From Lachnospiraceae bacterium (GTDB lineage Bacteria; Bacillota; Clostridia; Oscillospirales; Ruminococcaceae): a DNA stretch of 64,000 nucleotides. Position numbers and translations under genes: made by a program. The stretch is from assembly GCA_023664705.1 (NCBI GenBank), contig JAMPFE010000002.1, positions 26,106 to 90,105 on the forward strand, read 5' to 3'. Below, in pieces: positions 8,690 through 16,554 of this stretch. Each line of letters opens with the position of its first letter. Within the stretch, counting starts at the first letter, position 1. The notes beneath the pieces are model-generated. The model saw nothing but the letters and a program-made list of their open reading frames with translations, did no database searches and was not told where the DNA came from.

Positions 8690-9618
8690 CAAAGATATAT
8701 ATTGACGGACAAGAGGGCACCACGGGGCTTAAAATTCTCGAGCGTTTCAAGGGCAGAAACGACATCGAGCTGCTTCGGATAGACGAGGACAAGCGCAAGG
8801 ATAATGTCGAGCGCAAAAGGCTGATAAACTCCTCGGATTTTACGTTCCTTTGTCTGCCCGACGCTGCGGCGAGAGAGGCTGCCGCAATGGCTGACGAGCG
8901 TGTCCGCGTGATCGACGCGTCCACCGCTCACAGAACCGACCACGCTTGGGCATACGGCTTCCCCGAACTCGGCGCGGATTTCCGCGAAAAGATAGCCAAA
9001 AGCAGCCGCGTTGCCGTTCCGGGGTGCTACGCGAGCGGCTTCGCGTCTATGGCATATCCGCTTGTAAAGCTCGGCATTATGCCCGCGGATTATCCCGTGT
9101 CGGCTCACGCGGTATCGGGCTACAGCGGCGCGGGAAAAAAGGCTATCGCGGTATACGAGAGCGCCGACCGTCCCGCCGATTTCGACAGTCCGCGGCAGTA
9201 CGCGCTCACGCAGCAGCACAAGCATCTCCCCGAAATGCAGAAGATATGCGGGCTCGACTACGCTCCCGCGTTCAATCCGCTTATCTGCGGCTTTTTCAGC
9301 GGAATGGCAGTCTCCCTGCCGCTGCACACGCGGCTGCTGACGAAAAAGTATACAGCCGACGATATTCGCAAGGCGCTTGCCGAGTATTACGCAAATTCGT
9401 TTTTCGTTAAGGTAATGCCCGAGGGCGAACCCGAGGACGGCTTTATCGGCTCGAATAATCTGAGCGGCACGAACTTTATGGAAATATTTGTAAACGGCAA
9501 TGACGAGCGGCTCATAATCTGCTCGCGGCTGGACAACTTAGGCAAGGGCGCAAGCGGCGCGGCGGTGCAGTGCCTTAACATTATGATGGGCATTGACGAA
9601 AAAACGGGATTGATTTGA
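8686..9618 (+). CDS. argC: N-acetyl-gamma-glutamyl-phosphate reductase, short type
   Basis: 310 residues, the length of the short AGPR type 2 class. It reduces N-acetylglutamyl phosphate to the semialdehyde with NADPH. Visible: N-terminal YIDGQEGTTGLKILERF dinucleotide-binding loop, VPGCYASGF with the catalytic Cys, and QQHKHLPEM with the catalytic His. ATGA overlap with the PfkB gene upstream. Type 2 enzymes are usual in proteobacteria but also occur in some Clostridia. Confidence 0.94.
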   Translation: MTKIYIDGQEGTTGLKILERFKGRNDIELLRIDEDKRKDNVERKRLINSSDFTFLCLPDAAAREAAAMADERVRVIDASTAHRTDHAWAYGFPELGADFREKIAKSSRVAVPGCYASGFASMAYPLVKLGIMPADYPVSAHAVSGYSGAGKKAIAVYESADRPADFDSPRQYALTQQHKHLPEMQKICGLDYAPAFNPLICGFFSGMAVSLPLHTRLLTKKYTADDIRKALAEYYANSFFVKVMPEGEPEDGFIGSNNLSGTNFMEIFVNGNDERLIICSRLDNLGKGASGAAVQCLNIMMGIDEKTGLI

Positions 9619-9628
9619 GGTATTTATT

Positions 9629-10864
9629 ATGGTAAAATTTGAGAATTATGAATTTGTCGAGGGCGGCGTTTGCGCCGCGGAGGGCTTTACCGCGGGCGGC
9701 GTTATCGCGGGGATAAAGGCGGGCAATACAACCAAGCGCGATCTCGCGATGATATACTGCTCGGAAAGGTGCAGAACTGCAGCGCTGTTCACGTCAAATA
9801 AGGTCAAGGGCGCGCCGATAATCGTCTCCAAGGAGCATTTAAACGACGGCTATGCGCAGGCGGTCATCGTGAACAGCGGCAACGCGAACACCTGCAATCC
9901 CGACGGCATCGAGATCGCCGAGGAAATGTGCGAACTTACCGCGCAGGCGCTCGGCATCAATGCGGACGACGTGCTTGTCGGTTCCACGGGCGTTATCGGG
10001 CAGAAGCTCGACATCGAGCCTATCCGCGCTAAGATACCCGAGCTTGCCGAAGCTCTGTCCGACAAAAACAGCGGCGACGCCGTGGAGGCTATAATGACGA
10101 CCGACACGCGCAAAAAGGAGGTCGCCGTGGAGTTTGAGCTTGACGGCAAAAAGTGTCACGTCGGCGGCATCTCCAAGGGCAGCGGCATGATAAATCCGAA
10201 TATGGCGACAATGCTCGCGTTTATCACAACGGACGCCGCTATCGCGGGAGAACTGCTTGAAAAGGCGCTCCGCAAGGTAAATTACCTCACCTACAATATG
10301 GTGAGCGTGGACGGCGACACTTCAACAAACGACACGCTGATACTGATGTCCTCGGGGCTCGCGAAGAATGCCGAGATAATCTGCGAGGACAAGAATTACG
10401 AGATATTCGAGAACGCGCTTTACGCGGTCATGATGAACCTCGCGCGTGAGACGGCACGCGACGGAGAGGGCGCGACAAAGCTCATAGAGTGCGTCGTAAA
10501 CGGCGCTCCCGGCGAAAAAGCGGCACGCGCGGCGGCAAAATCGGTCATTTCGTCAAATCTCGTCAAGGCGGCGCTGTTCGCGGCGGACGCAAACTGGGGC
10601 AGGATCCTCTGCGCGCTCGGCTACGCGGACGCGGATTTCGATATAGAAAACGTCTCCGTTGAGCTCGCGAGCGTTAAAGGCAAGCTCACGGTCTGCGCGG
10701 ACGGCGTCGGCATCGCGTTCTCGGAGGAAACGGCGGCGGAAATACTCTCGGAGGATGAGATAAAGATACTGGTCGACCTGCACGACGGCGAGTACAGCGC
10801 GGTCGCGTGGGGCTGCGATCTGACGTTCGATTACGTCAAGATAAACGCGGAATATCGGACATAA
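9629..10864 (+). CDS. argJ: Bifunctional glutamate N-acetyltransferase/amino-acid acetyltransferase
   Basis: 411 residues. It moves the acetyl group from N-acetylornithine to glutamate, making the pathway cyclic; many forms also use acetyl-CoA. The self-cleavage site is in GMINPNMATMLAF, where the chain is cut before the nucleophilic Thr to give alpha and beta subunits. Other family blocks: STGVIGQKLDIEPI and the C-terminal NAEYRT. Presence of ArgJ explains why no argA or argE is seen in the operon. Confidence 0.96.
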   Translation: MVKFENYEFVEGGVCAAEGFTAGGVIAGIKAGNTTKRDLAMIYCSERCRTAALFTSNKVKGAPIIVSKEHLNDGYAQAVIVNSGNANTCNPDGIEIAEEMCELTAQALGINADDVLVGSTGVIGQKLDIEPIRAKIPELAEALSDKNSGDAVEAIMTTDTRKKEVAVEFELDGKKCHVGGISKGSGMINPNMATMLAFITTDAAIAGELLEKALRKVNYLTYNMVSVDGDTSTNDTLILMSSGLAKNAEIICEDKNYEIFENALYAVMMNLARETARDGEGATKLIECVVNGAPGEKAARAAAKSVISSNLVKAALFAADANWGRILCALGYADADFDIENVSVELASVKGKLTVCADGVGIAFSEETAAEILSEDEIKILVDLHDGEYSAVAWGCDLTFDYVKINAEYRT

Positions 10865-10874
10865 GGAGAACGTT

Positions 10875-11405
10875 ATGTGCAAATTACCGAAGCACTTAGA
10901 AAAAATACTGCGCGTGAGCGAACACGATAAAACAACCATGAGCGGACGGATAGTCTGCGAATGCGGGTGCGAAAAATTCGGCGTAAAGTATTTCGGCGAG
11001 GAAATGAACGAGGACGGCGAAGAATATCCCGTATTGACTGCTGCCGAATTCGACGAAAAAACCGCGCTTGCCGTAAAAGCGGTGTGTGCGGAATGCGGCA
11101 TGGAACGGCTGCTGTTCGATTTTGCCAAGCACGGCTACGACGGGCTTATCTGCGGCGACGGCATCAGCGTTCCCGATACGGAACTCAAAACGTTTACGGA
11201 CGGCGACGAGGACGATTTCAAGATAGAGATGACCGTTGAGTTTGACGACGAAGGGCAGTTTCTTGAAGAGATAGTCAACGACCCGCCCGAAGGCATGAGC
11301 TTCACGCCCGACGACCGCTCGGATATATGGAGTTGGGCGGTCATCGAGCTGACGGGAGCAAAATCGGGCAAAAAAATAAAACTTGTCGATGAAGAATTGG
11401 CATAA
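10875..11405 (+). CDS. Hypothetical cysteine-rich protein within the arginine operon
   Basis: 176 residues, not recognised. A CECGCEKF motif near residue 28 and a CAECGMERL motif near residue 70 could form one four-Cys zinc ribbon. The rest is acidic (many Glu/Asp), soluble and without signal peptide. AAGGAG lies in front of the ATG at 10875, ten bases past argJ. Its place between argJ and argB suggests co-expression only. Confidence 0.6.
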   Translation: MCKLPKHLEKILRVSEHDKTTMSGRIVCECGCEKFGVKYFGEEMNEDGEEYPVLTAAEFDEKTALAVKAVCAECGMERLLFDFAKHGYDGLICGDGISVPDTELKTFTDGDEDDFKIEMTVEFDDEGQFLEEIVNDPPEGMSFTPDDRSDIWSWAVIELTGAKSGKKIKLVDEELA

Positions 11406-11418
11406 ATGAGGTAAAGAT

Positions 11419-12273
11419 ATGCAGATAGATTATGATGTAAGAGCAAACGTGATGATAGAGGCTCTGCCCTATCTCCAGAAGTACAACGACAAGGTCGTGG
11501 TGGTGAAATACGGCGGCAATGCGATGACCAACGACAAGCTCAAGCACGCCGTTATGGAGGACATCGTTATGCTGTCGACCGTCGGGATAAAGGTCGTGCT
11601 GGTGCACGGCGGCGGTCCCGAGATAAACGATATGCTCAAGCGCGTCGGCAAGGAGAGCAAATTCGTGAACGGTCTGCGCTACACCGACGAGGAGACCGTC
11701 GACATAGTGCAGATGGTGCTCGCGGGCAAGGTCAACAAGGACTTGGTCTCCATGCTGGAAAGCCACGGCGGCGCGGCTATCGGGCTTTGCGGTCTGGACG
11801 GAAATCTTATCGAGGCGGAGCAGCTCGACCCCGAGCTCGGGCTTGTCGGCGAAATAACCGAAGTCAACCCCAAGATCATACGGAACGCGCTTGACAACGG
11901 CTATATCCCCGTTGTCTCCACGATAGGGCGCGGCAAGGACGGCACGGTCTACAACATAAACGCCGACACGGCGGCAGCGCGTATCGCCGCGGAAATGGGC
12001 GCGCCCTCGCTGATACTGCTGACCGACATCAAGGGCTTGCTTGAGGACAAGGACGACGAAAACACTCTTATCCGCACCGTAGGCGTAAGCGAGGTGCCGT
12101 TCCTTAAAAAGCAGGGCATCATCACGGGCGGCATGATACCGAAGATAGACTGCTGCGTTGAGGCGGTGCGCCGCGGTGTAAAGCAAGCGAACATCATTGA
12201 CGGACGTATCCCGCACTCTATTTTGATAGAGCTGCTGACCGATCTGGGCGCGGGTACTATGATCATTGCGTGA
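11419..12273 (+). CDS. argB: Acetylglutamate kinase
   Basis: 284 residues of the amino-acid kinase fold. It phosphorylates N-acetylglutamate, the usual arginine-feedback step. Blocks: VVVKYGGNAM (phosphate-binding), VLVHGGGPEIND (substrate loop), GLCGLDGN, and GGMIPKIDCCVEAVRRGV near the end. The N-terminal helix (DVRANVMIEALPYLQKYNDK) is of the long type found in arginine-inhibited hexameric enzymes, so feedback control is likely. Confidence 0.96.
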   Translation: MQIDYDVRANVMIEALPYLQKYNDKVVVVKYGGNAMTNDKLKHAVMEDIVMLSTVGIKVVLVHGGGPEINDMLKRVGKESKFVNGLRYTDEETVDIVQMVLAGKVNKDLVSMLESHGGAAIGLCGLDGNLIEAEQLDPELGLVGEITEVNPKIIRNALDNGYIPVVSTIGRGKDGTVYNINADTAAARIAAEMGAPSLILLTDIKGLLEDKDDENTLIRTVGVSEVPFLKKQGIITGGMIPKIDCCVEAVRRGVKQANIIDGRIPHSILIELLTDLGAGTMIIA

Positions 12274-12283
12274 GGTGAACATT

Positions 12284-13447
12284 ATGGGAACGATTGAAAA
12301 CTTCAACAAATATGTAATGCACTCCTACGGCAGATACGACCTCGTTTTAGACAAGGGCGAGGGTCGCCGCGCCGAGGACGAAAACGGCAAGGAATACATA
12401 GATTTCGGCTCGGGCATCGGCACAAATTCGCTCGGCTACTGCAACGAGGATTGGGTGAACACCGTCTGCGAGCAGGCGCATAAGCTTCAGCACACTTCAA
12501 ACTATTACTACACGAAAGTGCAGGCGGATTTCGCGAAAACGCTCTGCGAAACGGCGGGCTATACCGATATGTTTTTCGGGAACTCGGGCGCGGAGGCTAA
12601 CGAATGTGCTATCAAAATCGCGCGCAAATACAGCTTTGACAAATACGGCAAAGGACGGCATAACATTATAACTCTGGTGAACTCCTTCCATGGCAGAACG
12701 CTCTGCACGCTCTCCGCGACGGGTCAAGACGTTTTCCACAACTACTTCTTCCCTTTCGTTGAGGGCTTTATCAACGTCGAAGCGAACAATATCGAGGACT
12801 TGCGCGCTAAGCTCGACGACACGGTCTGCGCGGTGATGTTCGAGTATATTCAGGGCGAGGGCGGCGTAATGCCGCTGGAGCGGGCGTTCGTCGACGAGAT
12901 TTTCAAGCTCTGCGCCGAAAAGGACGTGCTAACGATAGCCGACGAGGTGCAGACGGGCGTCGGCAGAACGGGAAAATTCCTCGCGGGAGACAATTTCGGC
13001 CGCAAAGCGGATTTGACGACGCTTGCCAAGGGACTTGCGGGCGGCGTTCCTATCGGCGTGTGTCTGTCGGGAGATAAGTGCGCGAACGTGCTCACTCCGG
13101 GAACGCACGGCTCGACGTTCGGCGGCAACCCAATATGCTGTGCGGGCGGGCTTGCCGTTCTGAACAAGGTGAACTCCGAGGGCTTCCTCGGCGAAGTCGC
13201 CGCTAAGGGCGCGTATATCCGCGAAAAGCTGCTGAAGATACCCGAGGTGAGCGCCGTTTCGGGAATGGGCTTGATGATCGGCATCGAGCTGAAAACCAAA
13301 TCCGCAGCGGACGTTGTAAAGGCAGCGTTGGATAAAGGCTTGCTGCTGCTGACCGCCAAGACGAAGGTGCGCCTGCTGCCGCCGCTTACTATCACATATG
13401 AGGAGATAGACAAGGGGCTTGCAATTCTGGCGGAGCTGCTGAAATGA
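12284..13447 (+). CDS. argD: Acetylornithine aminotransferase
   Basis: 387 residues, class III PLP aminotransferase that converts N-acetylglutamate semialdehyde to N-acetylornithine. Motifs: GNSGAEANECAIKIAR, NSFHGRTL, IADEVQTGVGRTGK and TTLAKGLAGGVPIG with the PLP lysine. The ATG at 12284 is preceded by GAGGTGA at proper spacing; an upstream TTG overlapping argB is rejected. The stop overlaps the ATG of a decayed small gene (ATGA). Confidence 0.95.
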   Translation: MGTIENFNKYVMHSYGRYDLVLDKGEGRRAEDENGKEYIDFGSGIGTNSLGYCNEDWVNTVCEQAHKLQHTSNYYYTKVQADFAKTLCETAGYTDMFFGNSGAEANECAIKIARKYSFDKYGKGRHNIITLVNSFHGRTLCTLSATGQDVFHNYFFPFVEGFINVEANNIEDLRAKLDDTVCAVMFEYIQGEGGVMPLERAFVDEIFKLCAEKDVLTIADEVQTGVGRTGKFLAGDNFGRKADLTTLAKGLAGGVPIGVCLSGDKCANVLTPGTHGSTFGGNPICCAGGLAVLNKVNSEGFLGEVAAKGAYIREKLLKIPEVSAVSGMGLMIGIELKTKSAADVVKAALDKGLLLLTAKTKVRLLPPLTITYEEIDKGLAILAELLK

Positions 13448-13658
13448 ACAAGTGGTACGACGAGGAATACGGCTTTACGATAGAGGTCGTCGCCGTATCT
13501 CACGACAACAGAACCGAGAACCACTGCCGCAACGGCGACGAAACGGGCACGGCTGCGTCAAGGATTTCGTTTGCACCGACGGAGCGGTAACGTTCAGGCT
13601 GACCGCCGAAAAGCTTGGCGGCGAAAATTTCCACACGGGCGGCTATTACAAGGATTGA
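13444..13658 (+). pseudogene. Decayed small Cys-containing gene after argD
   Basis: A reading frame starts at the ATG overlapping the argD stop (MNKWYDEEYGFTIEVVAV, then ENHCRNGDETG) but ends early. The adjoining frame carries a natural-looking end (CVKDFVCTDGAVTFRLTAEK, then GYYKD and a stop). From memory, intact Clostridia proteins of this kind (TIGR04076-like) have the same two ends with a Cys-rich centre of several tens of residues between them. The copy here therefore looks frameshifted and internally deleted around 13546-13558. Family assignment is tentative. Confidence 0.6.
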
Positions 13659-13674
13659 CCGAAAGGAGCGGGCA

Positions 13675-14709
13675 ATGGCAAAGGTGATAATGACCTGCGG
13701 CAGGATATGCAGCGGCAAAAGCACTTACGCGGAGCGTCTGCGCCGCGAAAATAAAGCCGTTCTGCTCTCGATAGACGAGATAATGCTCGCGATGTTCGGG
13801 CAGCATGTCGGCGAAATGCACGACGAGTACGTTGCGCGGACGGAAAAATACCTGTTCGGCAAATCGCTGGAAATTATTGACAGCGGAATAAACGTCGTTC
13901 TCGATTGGGGCGTGTGGACAAAAGCCGAGCGCACCGAGGCTCGGGAGTTCTACCGTTCGCGCGGGATCGACTACGAGCTGCACTACATCGACGTTTCGGA
14001 CGAGGTGTGGCGGGAGCGCATTGCCAAGCGGAATAATGCAATCACCGAAGGAAAAATCAACGCGTATTACGTCGACGAAAATCTGGCGCGGAAATTCGGG
14101 GAGATTTTCGAGCCGCCGTCCGACGAGGAGATCAACGTGAGGATAAACAAGGAGGAGAATATCACGGATTTTAAGGAGGATTTGAAAAACGAACTGGTCA
14201 AAGCCGCGGGAAGCGCGTTCCAGGATCTTTTCCAAAACGGTGAGCATTACTATTACGTAACGCTCGCGACCGACGGCGCGGCGAACTGCCCGTATATCTC
14301 GGCGTGGTCGCGGGAGGCGTTCGAGCGCGAATTGGCGGAGGACGACGAGGCGGAGGACGTCAAATGGTCGGACGCGGATTCCCCCTACTGCGAGTGGAAG
14401 CAGGAGTGCTTCACCGAAGTCGAAAAGCTGCTCAACGCAAGGGCGGCGCTCCGGGAGAACGAGGAGGAATGCGAACTGCGGTTCTCGGCGATGGAGCAGG
14501 CGATGAAGCAGCTGGACGCGGAGGGGCTGTTCTCGAAAAATCAGCCGCGCAGCGAGGTAATGGTGCTGGTGGAGGTCGTTCCGCCGGACTATACCAACAC
14601 CGAGCGCGCTTATCGGCTCAACGACAGCAATACGGAGATATTCCGGGAATGGCTGGAGGAAGCCGCCGAAGAAGAGGACGACGTGAGGATAAACAAGGAG
14701 GAGCAATAA
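13675..14709 (+). CDS. P-loop (zeta-toxin/AAA-type) kinase fused to a DUF4303-like domain
   Basis: 344 residues. Residues 1-150 are a small P-loop kinase: CGRICSGKST Walker A, LLSIDEIM, NVVLDWGVWTKAER (Walker-B-like) and an ERIAKRN lid, as in AAA_33 kinases. Residues about 170-335 (AFQDLFQNGEHYYYVTLATD on to FSAMEQAMKQL) resemble DUF4303, found in polymorphic-toxin immunity and other small proteins. The ATG at 13675 has AAAGGAG upstream. A 23-base direct repeat (14135-14157 and 14681-14703) brackets the second domain, so both domains end in VRINKEE. This suggests a fusion of two once separate genes. Confidence 0.75.
   Translation: MAKVIMTCGRICSGKSTYAERLRRENKAVLLSIDEIMLAMFGQHVGEMHDEYVARTEKYLFGKSLEIIDSGINVVLDWGVWTKAERTEAREFYRSRGIDYELHYIDVSDEVWRERIAKRNNAITEGKINAYYVDENLARKFGEIFEPPSDEEINVRINKEENITDFKEDLKNELVKAAGSAFQDLFQNGEHYYYVTLATDGAANCPYISAWSREAFERELAEDDEAEDVKWSDADSPYCEWKQECFTEVEKLLNARAALRENEEECELRFSAMEQAMKQLDAEGLFSKNQPRSEVMVLVEVVPPDYTNTERAYRLNDSNTEIFREWLEEAAEEEDDVRINKEEQ
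14135..14157 (+). repeat. 23-base direct repeat, left copy
   Basis: Identical to 14681-14703. It encodes the tail of VRINKEE and includes an AAGGAGGAG ribosome-like site. The two copies are 546 bases apart (182 codons), so the frame is kept across the bracketed DUF4303-like segment. Confidence 0.85.
14681..14703 (+). repeat. 23-base direct repeat, right copy
   Basis: Perfect copy of 14135-14157. Here the AAGGAGGAG it contains is placed to serve as the ribosome site of the following cupin gene, which starts at 14709. The left copy has the same site but no start codon after it, which fits the idea that the left copy once ended the kinase gene. Confidence 0.85.
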
Positions 14710-15074
14710 TGGAATTCATAAAATCGACCGATATCAAAGCGCTGTCAAATCCCGGAGTGGTCTCGCGGCAGCTTTTAAATCCCGATAACTCGGAGAGCAC
14801 GCGCGTTACGATAACCGAGGTACACCTCGAACCGGGAGCGAGCCAGCCGCGCCATATCCACGAAAGCTCCGAGCAGATATGGTACGCGCTGCAAGGAACG
14901 GGAAAGCTGCTGCTCGACAACGACGCCGAAAAGCCCTTCGCGGCGGGCGACGTCGTTCGTTTCGCCGACAAGGACGTTCACGGTCTGCTCAACGACGGAG
15001 ACGGGGAGTTCGTTTATGTTTCGGTAACAGCGCCGCCCATTCACTTCGGCTACGCGTACCGAAAGGAAAGCTGA
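14709..15074 (+). CDS. Cupin domain protein
   Basis: 121 residues of a single beta-barrel cupin: motif 1 is LEPGASQPRHIHESSEQIWY with metal-binding His and Glu, and motif 2 is FADKDVHGLLNDGDG. The ATG at 14709 overlaps the TAA of the fused kinase gene by one base, with AAGGAGGAG upstream. Such small cupins bind metals and act as isomerases, sensors or of unknown role; no substrate is implied. Confidence 0.85.
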   Translation: MEFIKSTDIKALSNPGVVSRQLLNPDNSESTRVTITEVHLEPGASQPRHIHESSEQIWYALQGTGKLLLDNDAEKPFAAGDVVRFADKDVHGLLNDGDGEFVYVSVTAPPIHFGYAYRKES

Positions 15075-15075
15075 T

Positions 15076-15516
15076 ATGAACATAAGAAAAATGACGCTCT
15101 CCGACTACGACAAGGTTTACGCGCTGTGGCTCTCCTGCAAGGGCATGGGACTGAACGACCTCGACGATTCGCGCGAGGGCATAAAGCGCTTTCTGGAGCG
15201 CAATCCCGAGACCTGCTTTGCCGCGGAGGACGGCGGAGAGGTCGTCGGCGTGATAATCGCGGGAAACGACGGGCGGCGCGGATATATTTATCACACTGCC
15301 GTAAGCCCCGACCGCCGCAGAAATGGCGTCGCAAGGGCGCTTGTAAACGCCGCGCTTGAGGCGCTCCAAAATCTGGGAATAAACAAGACCGCGCTGGTGG
15401 TATTCGAGCGCAACGCCGACGGAAACGCGTTCTGGGAAAGTATGGGCTTTACCGCCCGCGGAGACTTGGTTTACAGAAACAAGGCATTAACGGAAATGAT
15501 AAGAATAGACACCTGA
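15076..15516 (+). CDS. GNAT family N-acetyltransferase
   Basis: 146-residue single GNAT domain. Motif A HTAVSPDRRRNGVARALVNA contains the RRxGxA acetyl-CoA loop, and motif B is NADGNAFWESMGFTARGD. The N-terminal MNIRKMTLSDYDKVYALW is typical of RimI-like members. It starts two bases after the cupin gene and precedes argF. Distinct from the GNAT at the left end; substrate unknown. It could not replace argA by position alone. Confidence 0.85.
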   Translation: MNIRKMTLSDYDKVYALWLSCKGMGLNDLDDSREGIKRFLERNPETCFAAEDGGEVVGVIIAGNDGRRGYIYHTAVSPDRRRNGVARALVNAALEALQNLGINKTALVVFERNADGNAFWESMGFTARGDLVYRNKALTEMIRIDT

Positions 15517-15553
15517 TTTCCGTTTATATAGCATATTGAAAGGAAAATTTGAA

Positions 15554-16465
15554 ATGAAGCATTTACTGAAGCTGCTTGATCTCGGCACCGATGAGATCGT
15601 AGACATTCTGAACCTTGCCGATCAGCTCAAATACGAGCAGAAGCACGGTATTCCCCACAACATCTTAAAGGGAATGACGCTCGGAATGATTTTCCAGAAA
15701 GCGTCCACGAGAACGCGCGTTTCGTTTGAAACGGGTATGTATCAGCTCGGCGGTCAGGCGCTGTTCCTGTCGTCGAAGGAGCTCCAGATAGGGCGCGGCG
15801 AGCCCGTTCAGGACACCGCGCGCGTGCTGTCTCGCTACCTCAACGGCATTATGATACGCACGTTCGAGCAGTCCGAGGTCGAGAACCTCGCCGAATACGG
15901 CAGCATACCGATAATCAACGGCTTGACGGATTTCTGTCACCCCTGTCAGGTGCTCGCCGACCTGCAGACTATCCGCGAGTATAAAAATAAGCTCGACGGG
16001 CTGAAATTCTGCTATATCGGCGACGGCAACAATATGGCGAATTCCCTCACCGTCGGCTGTCTCAAGGTCGGCATGAGCGTTTCGCTCGCCTGCCCCGAGG
16101 GCTATCACCCCGACCCGCAGGTGCTTGAATTTGCCAAGGCATACGATAATTTCAAGCTCGTTGCCGACCCCAAAGAGGCTGCCGCCGACGCGGACGTTCT
16201 GTACACCGACGTGTGGGCTTCCATGGGTCAGGAGGGCGAAGCGGAAAAGCGCAAGATTGCGTTCAAGGGTTATCAGATCAATGACGATATAATGAGCGTT
16301 GCCAAGTCCGACGCTATGGTGCTGCACTGCCTGCCCGCTCACCGCGAGGAGGAGATCACCGCAAAGGTATTCGAGCAGCACGCCGCGGATATATTCGACG
16401 AAGCTGAAAACCGTCTGCACGCGCAGAAAGCGGTCATGGTTCGCCTTATGGCTCCCGAGAAGTAA
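15554..16465 (+). CDS. argF: Ornithine carbamoyltransferase
   Basis: 303 residues. It makes citrulline from ornithine and carbamoyl phosphate. Signatures: KASTRTRVSFE (carbamoyl-phosphate loop STRTR), DFCHPCQVLADLQT, and MVLHCLPAHREEEI with the HCLP motif. The ATG at 15554 has AAAGGA nine bases upstream; an upstream TTG is rejected. It is the last gene of the operon before a strong terminator. carAB for carbamoyl phosphate must lie elsewhere. Confidence 0.96.
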   Translation: MKHLLKLLDLGTDEIVDILNLADQLKYEQKHGIPHNILKGMTLGMIFQKASTRTRVSFETGMYQLGGQALFLSSKELQIGRGEPVQDTARVLSRYLNGIMIRTFEQSEVENLAEYGSIPIINGLTDFCHPCQVLADLQTIREYKNKLDGLKFCYIGDGNNMANSLTVGCLKVGMSVSLACPEGYHPDPQVLEFAKAYDNFKLVADPKEAAADADVLYTDVWASMGQEGEAEKRKIAFKGYQINDDIMSVAKSDAMVLHCLPAHREEEITAKVFEQHAADIFDEAENRLHAQKAVMVRLMAPEK

Positions 16466-16474
16466 CAAAAACAT

Positions 16475-16505
16475 ATCCGACCGCGAAAAAGCGGTCGGAT
16501 TTTTT
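16475..16505 (+). terminator. Terminator of the arginine operon
   Basis: A perfect 10-base stem ATCCGACCGC/GCGGTCGGAT with a GAAAAA loop followed by a T6 run, ten bases after argF. A canonical rho-independent terminator. Confidence 0.95.
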
Positions 16506-16554
16506 ATTTCTGCCCTAAAGCAAATTCAAGCAAAAAGATTTAATAAAAGTAATA

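Noticed and set aside
14709..15074. Longer 256-residue reading of the cupin gene starting at 14304
   Set aside because: The extra N-terminal part overlaps the fused kinase in another frame; the ATG at 14709 has a perfect ribosome site.
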